NCBI GenBank assembly: GCA_029931535.1 | Contig: JAQPZY010001688.1 | Location: forward strand, 4,395,001 to 4,459,000 | Direction of reading: 5' to 3' | Length of the DNA stretch: 64,000 bases | Source: Margaritifera margaritifera | Taxonomy: Eukaryota; Mollusca; Bivalvia; Unionida; Margaritiferidae | In this document: positions 10,901-25,300 of the stretch, in pieces | Layout of the letters: each line of letters opens with the position of its first letter | How positions within the stretch are numbered: the first letter of the stretch is position 1 | Notes under the pieces: model-generated | Told to the model about the DNA's origin: nothing | The model's input: only the letters and a program-made list of their open reading frames with translations | Databases searched by the model: none | Made by a program: the position numbers and the translations under genes

Positions 10901-13900
10901 ACTGAAATCAAAATACCTCAAAAGATGCCCATCCATCTTGGTGCTGTGTTGTAATCATCTTAACTGTAACAGTCAAGATTTCTGAAACTTTGCTTCAAAT
11001 TTTGGTTTCTTCTTTGGTGGTTAATCTAACCTGGCATCTGACATGGTTTTAGAATTATCATCCTCCATTTTGCAAGAAACTGCACTATATCCTTCATTTT
11101 CTTCATTCTGCCATTCACTTTGCACATTCCTGCCACCACTGACTTGAAGTTGAAAATGACTACAATCTATTATCATACCTTCAGGCAATGGACCAAAGTT
11201 TGTACATGAACAAATGAGAGGAAAGGGCATTAATTGCAGAACCCCTCTAGGGCACACATGTTTCTGCTATAAATAATTAGTGGGATTTCCAAGCATCCTT
11301 TTGTATTGACCTATATCTGCATACTTTGGAATGGATAAAGGTATTTTGATGAAATAAGTATACTAACTTGTTAATTATTTTTTAGATTCTTATTTACTCA
11401 GTTTATCTTAACAGTTAAATCAAAATTCTATACTGCACAGAGTGCATTTCTTAATGTGCAACTTTGAACTAATAACTGGGAGTTCTCACATCACTGCTTT
11501 CTAAGTCTGCAAATTCTGAAAATTTTGAGTGATTTATGCACTCGTGTGCCCTGGCAGCATCTCTGAACCACCACTGAGCCCTTCATATTCAGCTCTCTGC
11601 TCTGTGAGGCTAAATATCAGAAGTAAATGCTGGAGAGAAAGTTGACTGTTTGTGCCAGTCAACAGCATTACTAATGTCTCTAATCAAACTGTTGCATTAA
11701 AATGTGAGGCTTGCAAAGATGGCTCTAATTTAATGTGCTTGTATCTTCAAAAGGAATATCTAATCCTGTGAGATCTCAGATTATGCCCAACACATCACCC
11801 ACTTGAGACAAGAGGCCAAAGCTTGGGGAGAGATGTCTTGCTCTCCCTCCTATACTGGGAGGATAAGTCTCTGATAGTCACAATGAATACTTTCAGTGAT
11901 TGACTGGGGCTGGCACAGATCGTATTTGGTCAACAAGTCAGAGGGATTCTTGTCATGGCCCATATCCACTCACCCATGATGTCTGAAGGTGTCAGAAATC
12001 ATGAAGTGATAGTCTTTAATAATAATAGATTTTGATTTCTTCTCTTTAAAAAGTCAGAGAAGGAAATCAGCCAGTTGCAGGACGGAAACCAGCAAGGGAA
12101 TGATGTCATGTCGTCAATGTGGAGGGTCTTCTAAGCTCATGTGGTTCTCTGCACATTTGAAGGGTAGAAATCCTTTTCATGCAGGACTTTCCTGATAAAA
12201 GCCAAGTATGAATCAGAAGTATGTCCGGGATGGAAGACCTGCATTTTTGGCTGTTTGAGCAGGTTGGGAGATGCCTGAATCTTCATGGGAACATTTATTG
12301 CTAGATCTAGTGGGTTATTTACACAGGATCTGTTCCACCTGATAGAGGTGATCAAAATCACCTTGCAGTTCTAATACCTTAATTTCAGAATCACTCTTGG
12401 AATAAGCATAGTGGTTGGGAAGGCAAACCCCTAGATCACACCCAAACTGCCCATACTGGAGAGACAATATCAAATAGCTTCTGATTCCACCTTGTTGCAA
12501 AGAGCTCGATCACTGGACAACCCCAATAAGCACAAATCCGATGGAAGACTGACATGTGGAGAGACCACTTGGTGTGCAGTGTCTCACCTCTCCTTGACCA
12601 GCACATTGAGCCTGCCCTAGGAAGTGTTTATTTGGACTGAGATTTCATGCAGGAGTACCAATGAATTGTGCAATGTGCTTGGAGGGAAGGTGCACTAAAT
12701 TGCAATGAGTTAGAAACTTCATTGCTAAATTTATAAAATGCTGTGAGGAAGTCAGATCTGATTTCTCCCAGTTCATGAGAAAGCTCAGCTGAGAGAGAAG
12801 GTATAACTGGTTCATGTCTTGAAACCAGAGGAGAACCTACCATATTTTTCTGTATGATGGCATCGAGATATGCTGTCATTGCATAGTCAAGGTTGATCTA
12901 AAGTGAGTGATGATGCAGTCAACTATCTTGTTGTGTGACGATGGATTAAGGTTTAGTCCAAAAGAGAGTGCATGGAACTGATAGGCAATTTCTTGGAATG
13001 TGAACAGAAGGAACTTGTTTGACAAATGGTGAATCAGAATGTGAAAATAGGCATCCAACAAGTCAAGGCTCATGGTGAGCTTGTTACTCCAAACGCAAGT
13101 TTTATCAACCAGGCCATCTCCATCTTGAACTTGAGCATGGGTATGAACTTGTTCTGCCAGCTCAAGTCAATCACTAGATCGGAGATTTCCATTTGCTTTT
13201 GACATCAAATATAGTTGACAATAAAAGCCTGGAGAGTCTGGTTTGTGAACAACCTCCACCACCCAATTGGTGAGTAAAGTATGAATCCCATTCTCCAAAA
13301 TTAACTCCCTCACGGGATCGATCAGGACCACTGTCTAAGATGGGGGAAAATGAAAGGAGACAGGGATCAATGAACAAGATTCTAAGCTCTCCAAAACAAC
13401 ATGGATCACCCATTCATTGTTTGGAAACAGGTAGATCCAATCCTGTAGAAAATGAGTGAGTATGGAGACTATTGGAATATCGCTTGTCAGCTGCAGGGGC
13501 AGTGAGTCAGTCATTTGTTCAGAGGCTTGCGAGTGGAAAAACTGGGCTTCATCTCCCCTTTATTAGATAGCTTTCTATACTGGGAAGACTGCTGCCACTG
13601 ATATTGCTGTCATGCTTGAAATGACTGCTTTTGATATAGACTTGCATTAATTTTCCCCATTCCGTCTGTGCTAATGCAGTTAACATGGTAGTTCAGTAAA
13701 CCATAATACTACATTGATAAATTAAAGTTACAAAATTTTATAATAATTAGGTCAGTAACTATTTATAAATTTTTCTCCTAAGTCTTTTGTTTCAATAATT
13801 ACAGATTTTATACAAAAAATGAAGCAAATAATTTTTGTTAATGTATTTCTAGTTTGGTTTGATACTGTGAACATTGTTGGAGTGGGTGAAGCATAATAAC

Positions 13901-16900
13901 AGAGCGGTTGAATCTGACAGCCTTCAGAGTGCAATATCTTTAATCTACAGATTTTAATGACTGTGAGTTCATGTCATGGTTTGCATATTTATTTTGTTAA
14001 TTCTGTGGCCCGTAGAAGCTGGTTGTATAGTTTGATAACAGTCACTATACCCAAATGTCAATAGTCACTTAATTCTGGTTTACAATCAAAACTGGTCATG
14101 GTAAATTCAGTCAATAACAATTTACATGATCAAATGATTCATGTGAAAAATTATCTTAAATAAGCTAATATTTGAAATCTACTTATGGTGGTTTGGAGTT
14201 TGTTTTAGGCACTTTTTTGACTGGCACTTTGTCATTGCTTCATATATGTTCAGTGTTGGTACATGTCATTTATGATCTGGTCATTCTGTGGAGTGAGAGA
14301 GAAAGTGAGAAAGATGAAGAAAAATGAAAAATATATCTTATCAAATGAGTCATATACAGCTGTATATCAAAATAATGTGACCACATGACCAAGATAGAAA
14401 ACCACAGCCTCTTATTTTCTTAATTCCCCTGAATCACCTTAGCCCTACCCCCAGGGTTTGGATAATAATTCTACAATTGTTATACATATCTGCAAATTAT
14501 AAAAAACCATTTCCCATGGTTTGATGTCTTGATTTAAACAATGTATGGGCTGTTCCAGTAAAACATACTTGGGACCCAGGGAAGGTGCTTCCAACATGGA
14601 ATAGTCACCCATAGATGCAATTTATAAAAAAAAATTTATATCATATTTTTATAGGATCTCTTTGAGTAATTGGAGTACCTGGGCATATATTTTTTTTAAA
14701 AAACTGCCTTCCCTGGGTACGATGTATGTTTTTATGGAACAGCCCTAAGTAAACCTAGGCTACATTACATACACACATACAGACAGATGGGCAGGATCAA
14801 AGAGATTAAAGTCAACCCCAACCAATTTATTATTTAACGAATTTACATATTAAATCAAAATGAACACAAGAGTGACTTACTTTGATATCAAACTGCAGAT
14901 ATCGACGTGCCATGTCCCGTGACACTATGTTCTCAATGACCTCTACAGGAACAAGTTTAGTACAACTATATCCCGGACAGGTAATGTTATGGGCATCTCC
15001 CTCTTGTATCTTCATATTCAAGTAACTGTAAAACAACATCAGCAGCAAGAATCATCAATTAATGTGTGAAGAGAACAGGTTTAAATGTAAGGCATACATC
15101 TCCATTTCTGCTCTTTGAGGAGTGAGCAATTTATAATTTATACATTTAGTATTGTAATCAACCTCAGTCTACAAAAATGGCTGTTAATCAAGAAATTCTA
15201 ATGGCCAACTGATGTATCTTATATTTCAGCTAGGTGTTAATGTTTCCTGTATTGCATTTTTTCCTCCTTATGCTGGGTCGGTCAAGTTGTCAAGCAGGAC
15301 CCCAGTGGATCACCGATGCTATGAATATTATATTACACAATTACAAACCTTTATAACTTCAGCATTTTTTCCAATTTTAATAAAACTGTCACCACATACT
15401 GAAAAGTCCGCTGTCAATCATCATGACTATTTCCATGATTTTAAAGAATAACTATGTTAATTAGTGAGCAAAGAATTCTTCATTTTTCTGAGAGGTTCAT
15501 TGTTCTGTTTACATTAACTGTAAAAGTCTGTAAGATGAATATCTGTCATCCCCAGCCCTGAGATTAATTTCACACCTGGGGAGAGCAAAGAATCAAAATG
15601 TAGTGCAAAGCTTCTGTTCTACCGATCTCGTATATTTCCATGTTGCAAGATTCAATTTTTTTTCAAGTTGCTTATAGAAGGTGCGGCGGGACCCATTTTT
15701 TTTGAGGGTATGGAAATGGTAAAGGTAGCTGAAAATTGAGGTAGTCCTGGACAAAAATGCGTTATAGTAATAACAACAACAACAGCCAAGGCCGGTCTAA
15801 AAACCTCCATTTTTTCCTCACATTTTATTTAGCATTCAAAGAAATGGGATTATTTGAAAGTATATCTGTAAGAGTTGGTGTTTCATGGTAAAAACAAGTG
15901 TACTTGGCTTAAACTTGGAGTGGTGGAAAAACTGTGTCAATGAGTATTGTGGCATAACATATGGAACATTTTAAAAGAGGATTTAGAGTCTACCCATGCT
16001 GGTAGTACGGTACTTGAAAATGGACAGATAACAGGATATGTGCTAGCTGCGGTGGTCCACATATGGTAAGAGGCATGAAGAGGTTAGAGAACAGGGAATG
16101 AAAGTATTTAAATAAAGTTTCATGTGAACTGCAAGCAAAACAAAAACCCATGTAGAGGACATGGTGTGAATGTGATATGCTATATTATGTTTACATTTAC
16201 ATCCGGTTTTGGTAAAAGGCACCAACATCAATTGATGGCAACTTTGTGTCCTTGACAGACTCCCTTGCCATTCTTTTTAGGCTGCTTCCCATTGCTGATA
16301 CCTCGCCTGCCCCTGGGCATAGATCTGGTTTGGGATGCCCTTGATCATCACAGACAACTTGTTAATATGGGGATTGCAGAAATACTCAGTGTCATGTCTG
16401 AACTCAGCGCTCTTTGACACATCCTCAAATAGCAAAACTATTGCTTTCATGCTTTTTGGTGGCGTGTTCTGATTGATGTTTCAGGTATCATCTTGCTTAA
16501 TCACCACCATCCTGTGATGGTGCAGCACTCGGGTGTACAAGATAGCCAATTTTCCCATGTACTGCTGCCTAATCATAATGCGTGCAAGTTCTGCGTGGGT
16601 CACAATGTCATATTCCAAAGAGATACCACTGATGGTGTACCTCGCTCCCTCATTTGTGATCTGGATCACCGTCATAGTCATTAAATGTCTGCTTAATGGT
16701 GAGGTGGGATGAGAGGCCAGACTGGTAGTATGGCATGTGATCCTTTAACAGTTCAAAGTCAAGTGGCACAAAGAAGTGGTTCCCAAACACAGCAGCCATA
16801 GACACATCAGTCTGGGTATCAGTGATGGCACTGAAAGTGCTGACACATATAGCAGCACTGTTAGCATTTAGTACAGCCTGATAGGCAACATTAGTCCCCT

Positions 16901-19900
16901 CTTTTTCCATCAATCAGAGATCCTTGTAGACACCCCAAACATCAGCATCATCAATGTAGGCCAATTCATATCTTTCAAGCTTTACATTGATCTTTTTTGA
17001 CAATGGCACAGCTGAGATTTTTTATAATTGTACAGACAGTGTCCGGCTCTGGTGAGCCGCTGCTCAAAGCAATTGTGAATGTGAGCCAAGTCGTTCCAGG
17101 CACAGTGATATGATTGCTGGTGAGGTTTGGAAATCTGACAATAAGCTGCTGGTTTTGGTCTATGGTGCTAGGATTATTAGTCACAATGACAGTGCTCTGG
17201 ACTTCCTACACATCAAGCATGGAGTGGAAGGAGTGCAATGGATCGAGTTTGTTTCTGTATTGAGACATGCTTTTGAAAGTTTGCTTTGTTTATTAGCGAA
17301 ACATGGCTACAGAATTTGAAATGACCAACTTTGGTAGTCATGAAGAGAATCTGCCCAAGGAAGATGAAACCACACTTACCACCAAGGCCAATGTGACAAA
17401 ACAGCTACAGATGGGAATCCCTTCTTGGGCCAGCTGCACTGAGATGCAGCTGGGTGTAAGCAAGATGTATCCACATGGGGACTAGAACAACACCTAGCCT
17501 GGAATACGCACCATCAATCTCAAGTCTATTGTGAAGCAAGATGGTGCTCTTGTAGTAAAGTGGGGTGGAACTGGATTTTGCTGACACATATAAATGACCC
17601 AAGTAAATTATTGGCCGCATCCATGCTACAAAGACAAATGCGAGTTAATTTTGTCTGAGCATTAGGTCTTATAGAGGAGCAGCTACCACATAATGGAGCA
17701 CATCTTGGTACTTTTGTATCGACTTCTGCAGGTCTTCTGTGTGGGAGATAATATCTTTGACATTTGCAAGAAACTGTTTCTGGGCATCTAAGGCGGTTCC
17801 AACTCCTATTATCACACACATATATGCTCGACTGCTATTGTTGAAATACTCAACCCTTGGCTCAGGTACAACCTTGCTACTTAAACAGAACAAAATACAT
17901 GAAGCCATTTTTAGTCACATTGTCTTGTACAATATGTTCAACATGCCATACATTGCTGGTTGTCAGACCTGTAAACGTTAAATGAACAGTGTCCCATGTA
18001 GCAGGGGTAAGTTCATATAAGCCAATACTCAGGCATTACTATATAATATATTGTGCCCAGACCATGGTTTTAGCCAGGCTTTTGTCACCAGTCTGTTTTT
18101 ATCCACATCAAACTCATTTCAAATGATCTCGTAGGTATCCATGTTGATAGCATTGTTAAATGCATCCCACCCTGTTTTGAGCGGAAGGGCACATGCATCT
18201 GGTTGAGGATCTTTCTCATTTGGTAGTAAAAACTGGTAACAGCTACACATCTGCATTTCACCCAATGCTGACGGTTTGATTGTTGGCATGAAAATTTTGT
18301 TGCTAACACTAACCCTGAAACCAGTGGTCGTGCATCAAAAGGCAAAGTTTAGCCGATTTTGCTAAGAACTTAATTGGGTTGCTTGCTGAATGGTCCATGA
18401 TCTCCTGTGACCTAACAGAAGGCAGCACATACTTGTTGGTTATGTCGATTAATCTGGTTTTAAACGAAACACCCTCTTGCACAAACATGTGAGGGTTGAT
18501 CAATGCTTTGGTAATTTTTGCTCTACCCTCATCAATGTAGTTAAAAATGCAGCTGGCACTATATTTTGCATTGCTGTTGAAGTGAAATTCTTGTGGTAAT
18601 ACCATTGTTGTTCCCTGCTTAACAAGCTGCAATAGTGCAAATGAATGCAGTATGGACTAATCCTCCAGTTGGACAGGTGCTTCTAGAACAGGTGATATGC
18701 ACTTGTCCTGGTACCTATGTAGGGCTCTGAGAAATTTTGTTCTGCCGAGGATGCGCTTGGTAACAAAAGATTTATTGTGAGACTGACCCCAACCAACAAT
18801 TCATTAGTTGTCATTCCCGATGGGTATTACAACATAAATATGCTTGAAAAAGTAATGGAGATTGCCATTCCTGGAAAAACTGCAAACTAGAATGCAGCAA
18901 CCAGGCAGGTCAGCATCATGATTACTGACCCAAACTACAATGCAGCAACCAGGCAGGTCAGCATCATGCTCACTGACCCAAACTACAATGCAGCAACCAG
19001 GCAGGTCAGCATCATACTCACTAACCCAAACTACAATGCAGCAACCAGGCAGGTCAGCATCATGCTCACTGACCAAAACTACAATGCAGCAACCAGGCAG
19101 GTCAGCATCATGATCACTAACCAAAACTACAATGCAGCAACCAGGCAGGTCAGCATCACACTCAATGACCCAAACAACAATGCAGCAACCAGGCAGGTCA
19201 TCATCATGCTCACTGACCAAAACTACAATGCAGCAACCAGGCAGATCATCATCACACTCAATGACCCAACCTATCTGTTCTATATCGAGGTGCTCTTCCC
19301 CATCTTTAGATCTGAAGACCTACACAAGTTTTACAGAACTGGCACCAACAGAGCACCCAATGCCCCAGCATTTACCAACATCACATGGCTTTATATTCAC
19401 CTCAAACAAATAAACCCAACTGGATAATGCTGATGGACAAAAAAGCATGCTGTTACAAGTTATTCATGTGGGTGGCAAGTCCTATGGGTAGTCGTGTACT
19501 GTCTCCTATGTAAACTGCATGTTGGCGGCATCCAGAAACTCTCGATATGCAATTTTCTGGTTAATATGCTGTAGTGCACGATCACCCTTGAAATTAAAAA
19601 ATAGTGAGAAAAAAAAGTACTAACACACAAGAAGTCTACCCAGTCGTGGCTTCTTTAGTAACAGTGCTACAAGTGCCTTCGGACCATCGCCCCCATTTAA
19701 TGTCACCCCAGATGCTGAAATTCTTGGCCATGAGGCAGACAGTGTTAGTACTTAACAGTCAACAGTATCATATCAGTTAGTGGAAGTTCTACAATAAATG
19801 TGTCTGGATACTATCGCTGGAATTCAATGCAAAACTTTCAAAATATTGGTGGTTTTACCCTAAGCAACAACAATAACACTATCACCGTCCTTGGCACCAG

Positions 19901-22281
19901 TTTTTACTTCCTTAACCATGGGAATCATGATGACAGAACTTGGGCATTGCTTTCAATCTGTGTAAATGGAGTCATTTGGGCACATAATGACAGCAGTAAT
20001 CAGTCTGCTATTCCCACTAACGTCCCACACAAAAGCTTTACAAGTAGCTTTGCTTCTCTGTTTGCTGTTGGAGACAAGATCCTGTGTGAAGGTCTGAACG
20101 TCAATGCACAAGTGTTGGGATTTTCAGCCAGCTTTGATGCGTAAATTCCAAACCCAACTACAAACAAGGGTGCCACTGTCAAAGGCATCAATAAGAAAGC
20201 ATCTGGTGCACATTTTAACCAGAATATACATTTTTAAATAAAACTTAATTTAAACATTTTATGCTGTGCCTATACACCCAGTACAAAGGAACTACAGGAG
20301 GATGCTCACAGGGTGCAGTGAATAGATAATTACAACAAACATAATAAAAACTATATGCAGTGCTAAGTCAGCAAGGATTTAGAATCAAACAAAAAGCTAT
20401 TCTTTTATAAATAAAAATATGTGCATAATCAAAGCAACACAGTACTAAATCAGAGGCAAACACATAACACATAAGTTTAGGCTTGCAAACAGATGCCAAA
20501 AAGACTCTGATATGCTCAATGAAAAAATTAACTTGATGACCTTTATATTCAGAGTTTTGTTACTCTTTATGATGCACTTCTTGACAGCACCATCTCCAAA
20601 AGAACGTTTGCATGTGCCATATATAAATACAAAAAGATTGTCAAGTAGCTGAATGAAGTTAGAACAACAGTCAATAACTGCTCTCTGAGCAAACCAACTG
20701 ATTATCTAGTGTCTCTACATTCTGCATTGGGCTTGAGGGGGTTCAGTCGAATTTTCACTTTATTATGGCTACCCTTACCTTTTCCAAAATCTAGGTCCCA
20801 CCACACCTTCCATGAACAACATGCAAAAACTTGGATCTTGCAACGTGGAAACATATGGGATTAGAACAGTGGAAACTTTTGATTACATCATGATTCTCTG
20901 CGATCTCTAAGTGCAAAATCTCAGGCACAAGGACAACTTCTATCAAAGCAAATAATCAAAAGAAAGAACATGGTTCTATGCTACTGCTAATTACTATTGC
21001 TGCATACATGTGATTCTACCAGCAGTAGGACAGATATACTGTTTTAAAGGCTGACTACTGCACACATACTGTTTTATAGCTGAAATTTATCACTTTTGAA
21101 AAATAAAAGATTTTTTTTTTTTAAAATGGTATTTTTATGCATTCTATCCTCACATTACAGAAACCAGCGGGAACCAGTCTACTGGAGTTCGGAAATGTTA
21201 TAGCACCATGACCAGTGCAATGATGCGTGGCTGAGTAATCAGATTAAGAAGGCTAACATGTGTGCATCACATGCTTTTAATTGATTACCTTATTGTTGTA
21301 ATGTGGAGAGTTTAAGGCCAAATGCAGAATGTTTTATTAGGTGTTGTAAGTAATTAAGGATCAAAGGTGGTCCACGATGGCTTTCAAGTCTTTGAATAAA
21401 ATTGGCCGACGTTTGGCACAGGTGAGATGAAAAGGAGAGACCAACCCAAAAATGGTTTCGGCAGAAAGACTTAAGAAAGTGTTTTGAATTTTTTTATTGT
21501 TTAATTGTTATTGCATTGTTGAAGATGTTTTTAGAGGAATATTTCAGGGCAGATCATATATTTTTAGCTCAATTCATGTCAAAATGCCAAAACATGTGCT
21601 TTCTCCCAATGATAAAAAACCACCGACTAAGAAATATGAGCCTCAGGAATATATCTAGTCCACCTCAGGAACTTCCTCCTTTGGGTGAACTTAGCTTAGA
21701 GGAGTATTGGAGAACAGCCAGCAGCCTTAAAACCCAGCCACAGGAAAAATGAAGTTTGAACTTCTTTGCAGGCTGAGCATGGTTGTTTTGTCATTGCCAC
21801 ATTCTAATGCTGATACAGAGAGGACATTCCCCATTTTTTGCAAAATACAAAGTGATTCAAGGGGAAATCTGGACCAGAAAACTAGTGACAGCCTGTTAAG
21901 TGTGAAAGTTAATAATCACAATGAATGTTATCAGCGGTCACCAGTCAATGATCTTGTAAAAGAAACCAAAAATGCTTGTGGATTTTTTAAAAAAAATCTT
22001 TGCAGTGAACAAGATATACAACTCTTCCTTTTTCATTTAATTGACAATACACTGACTTGTATTAATCAATTATTATAACATTACCTACGTGAAACTAATT
22101 CATGTTCAAAACTTGCTGTTTTATTATACTATGAAGAGAATACATATTATGGCAAAAAATGCACTTGTTTTCTTTTCAGTCCCCTCAAATTTATGTCGGT
22201 AAAAAATCAACTGGTTTAGAAGCCAATCTACTGATCAAAATTTGGTTTGATGTCCTGGTTCTGTCACATGTATGTTGTTGT

Positions 22282-22326
<45 letters not shown>

Positions 22327-25300
22327 TTTCCAAGCATGCTTTGCAGAACTTATTATTATTATTATTATTACCTTTCCCAGCATGCTTTGCAGAACTGATG
22401 ATCACATGACATGTTGACTGGTTCCTCTGTTATCAGGAAAGATGATGTGCAAATATCACACTAAAAATCAGAAATTAGGGTTCAGACAGGTGTATTTGTA
22501 TATATGAAACACATTCATTACTAACATGAAAAAGTATAGCCGATATACAATTGTAGCTATAGAGGACACATTTATAATTTCTTAATACAATGATTTCTCC
22601 TTTTAACACTGTTCATGCAAGCCATAAAAGTGACCCATTTTATTAAACTTAATAAAAACACAAAAGTATGGCATTTAATGATGTGAAACTATATTAAAAC
22701 TATATTACAACTGGTTTGCATTAGTCAAAAACTAAAATTAAAGTGAAATAAATTAAGTAGATAAATAAAACAAAATCTGACCAATATAGTGGTATAAATG
22801 ACCATACTTGCATTATAAGCCTGACAGTTGACCAGTATCATGGTATAAATGACTATACCTGAATTATAAACCTGACAGTTGACCAGTATCATGGTATAAA
22901 TGACTATAACTGCATTATAAGCCTGACAGTTGACCAGTATCATGGTATAAATGACTATAACTGCATTATAAGCCTGACAGTTGACCAGTATCATGGTATA
23001 AATGACTATACCTGCTTTATAAGCCTGTAAAAGAAATTATAGCATTTAGAAATTAGTCCAGAGGACACAGATGCCCCTGCTAATAAAGTGTATTTGAAGA
23101 CATCTTGCTTCAAGATATTAATTTTAAATTTCGATGTAAAACAGGGTAAGTAATCTGTCAGATGTTTACTGAATTGTGAAAATCAGACTTGGCCTAGATC
23201 CTGTCAATAAAAAGGTTCATACCAAATTTGCACTCTGTGAAGTCTATCAAAAGTTATTATATTTAAATGGATTTCATGATGCAAAGATAAACTTTTCAAT
23301 GTAAAGCCTCATATTAAAACAACTTAGAGGGTTATTATTGAGTGAATTTTGCATTTTGGGAGCTGCAGTGATGCGGTGGTTCATTTGGTAGGTTGTCAGA
23401 CTAGTAATCAAAGGGTCACAGGTTTTATACCTGCCCAAGCCAACCCAGGTCAGCTGCCTCAGTGTGTCCTTGGGAAAGGCACTTAGCTCCTATTTCCATG
23501 GCATTATATAGCCAATAATGTGCTAAAAGTGCCGTAAAAACCCACAAAAACAAAAATAGACATTTGCATTTCAAACTGTAATACAGAACTGAATTGATGA
23601 ATTGAATGAGATGCTGCATAGTATATTTCTCTGACAACATTTTAAATCTGAAACTGAGTTAGACTACTGCTTGACCAAGTTAATCCCAGCATCCAATACA
23701 AATATGGAGCACCTATTTTATCCCTACTTTGGATGGATGAAAATTACAGGTTTTCTTAACATGAGTTATCATGGTCTGGACATTTCCATTTCTAACCCTA
23801 AAATTCATGTTCCTAGCGTACTTAGTATATGTTCTACATTTTCAGTTGATCAGAAATATTGACATATAATATGAGCATTTACTTCCTGCTATGAACAAAA
23901 TATAAACCTGTTCTCAGGTCTGCAAAACAATTAATTAAAGTTTTAGGCAAACCATTCTCTGAGTCCACTGTAAAACTTATGCATGATAAAGGTGACCAAT
24001 GTGACGGACTTACAATAGCATCAGGACTGGGTGGTTCTGAAGTTCTGGGACTACTTAGAGATTCTGCAACAACTGGCTTATCACTGAAGAGGTGGGTAGG
24101 AGGTGTAACTCCACTCTTCTCACAGCAGACCCGGGGATCAGTCATCCATGACTCCAGCAGCATCTCTCTTGACCACTCTATAAAAAAAAGAGAAAGAAAC
24201 ACAAGGTGAAGAAAAGCATTACTTCCAAAAAATAAGTGAATCAGCAATTTTCCAACTTTTTGGTAATACCGATTGGCCTTACACTAACCTCATGTGTGAT
24301 TAAAACTTTGTTACACCCTAATAAAAAGTAGGATTTGATTCTTATTCCTTTACCTCGCATAAGTGCTTTTGGATGCCTCTACTGCATTTCAATGCAGGAC
24401 TCAGGAAAACCACTTGTCCTTTTGTCCAGACTGGGTAAAAATTGGCTGGGCTGAGTAAAACTTTACTACGTACTCATCCCTGGGTTGAGTAGATGCAGAT
24501 TCGCACCTTGAGAATAAATCTGAATGCATTTTCTACCCTTAACAAGCGCCAAAGTTCAACATTGCTCAACATTTGGCGTGCGTCAGTTATAAATAACCTA
24601 TGCCTAATCTGCCTACTTGTTGTCAGTCTAGAACATGTTGCAAAGGAAACGACTTTGTGTTTTTTACATAGCAGATGTAAGCTTGATACTAAAATGGGTA
24701 AATATCATGAACATATTATGTTGCAGTTTCACACTTAGCCCTCGATTTCTTAATGGTGTTTGCATTTACAGTGACACTTTTCAGTAATTTAGACATCATT
24801 TTGATTAGAAGAAAGATTCCTTTGCAACAAACTATCACACATCTTTATGAGTCAAAATTCTGAGACATTAAGAGACAGAGAATGTCAACATGTTTTCATC
24901 TGGTCAGGCAATGTTACAGTTTCCCCAGGTCACCAGTATTTTCAAGACTGAAGCTTTATTGATACATTGTCATGCCAAAGGGAAGATGCCAGCAGATATT
25001 TCTGTAAGCATGTAATTTCTTTTCACAAGAAAACTGTTGCTAACTTATATCTCAAATGAGTATTTTATGTGTCCCAGCCAATTCCCACCAACTTTCACAC
25101 AATGCATGCTGTTCTAATCTATTTATATGGCAGAGAATATCAAGACAACAGCTGATTGGTCAAAATCTAGTTGGGGTAATGACCTAAAAATGTTCAGAAT
25201 CTTTTGGTCTATCAGCAAGCTTCCTTTTATGGTACCTGTGTGTAGCTCTCTAGGATGGAGGTTTGAGCAAAATGGATCATTTAGTATGAAAGTTGGTGGA

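Larger units (their letters stand above)
16040..20191. mobile_element. Maverick/Polinton (adintovirus-like) remnant
   Basis: The anchor is a recognisable major capsid protein on the minus strand (16280-17184). An unassigned minus-strand block (17670-18780), a 48 bp array in open frame, and an intact 114-codon plus-strand frame (19800-20144) surround it. Polintons are large integrating elements of animals that encode virion proteins. Integrase, protein-primed polymerase, packaging ATPase and protease were not seen here, so this is a partial, broken copy. The ends and terminal repeats were not located, so the limits are approximate. Confidence 0.7.

Noticed and set aside
18804..19220. 138-codon minus-strand frame of [12 protein letters not shown] repeats
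   Set aside because: Antisense reading of the 48 bp array; the array is open on both strands.
14881..24177. Direct splicing of exon 7 to the 15025 exon as a RING1-less isoform
   Set aside because: Phases do not match; the join would shift the frame immediately.
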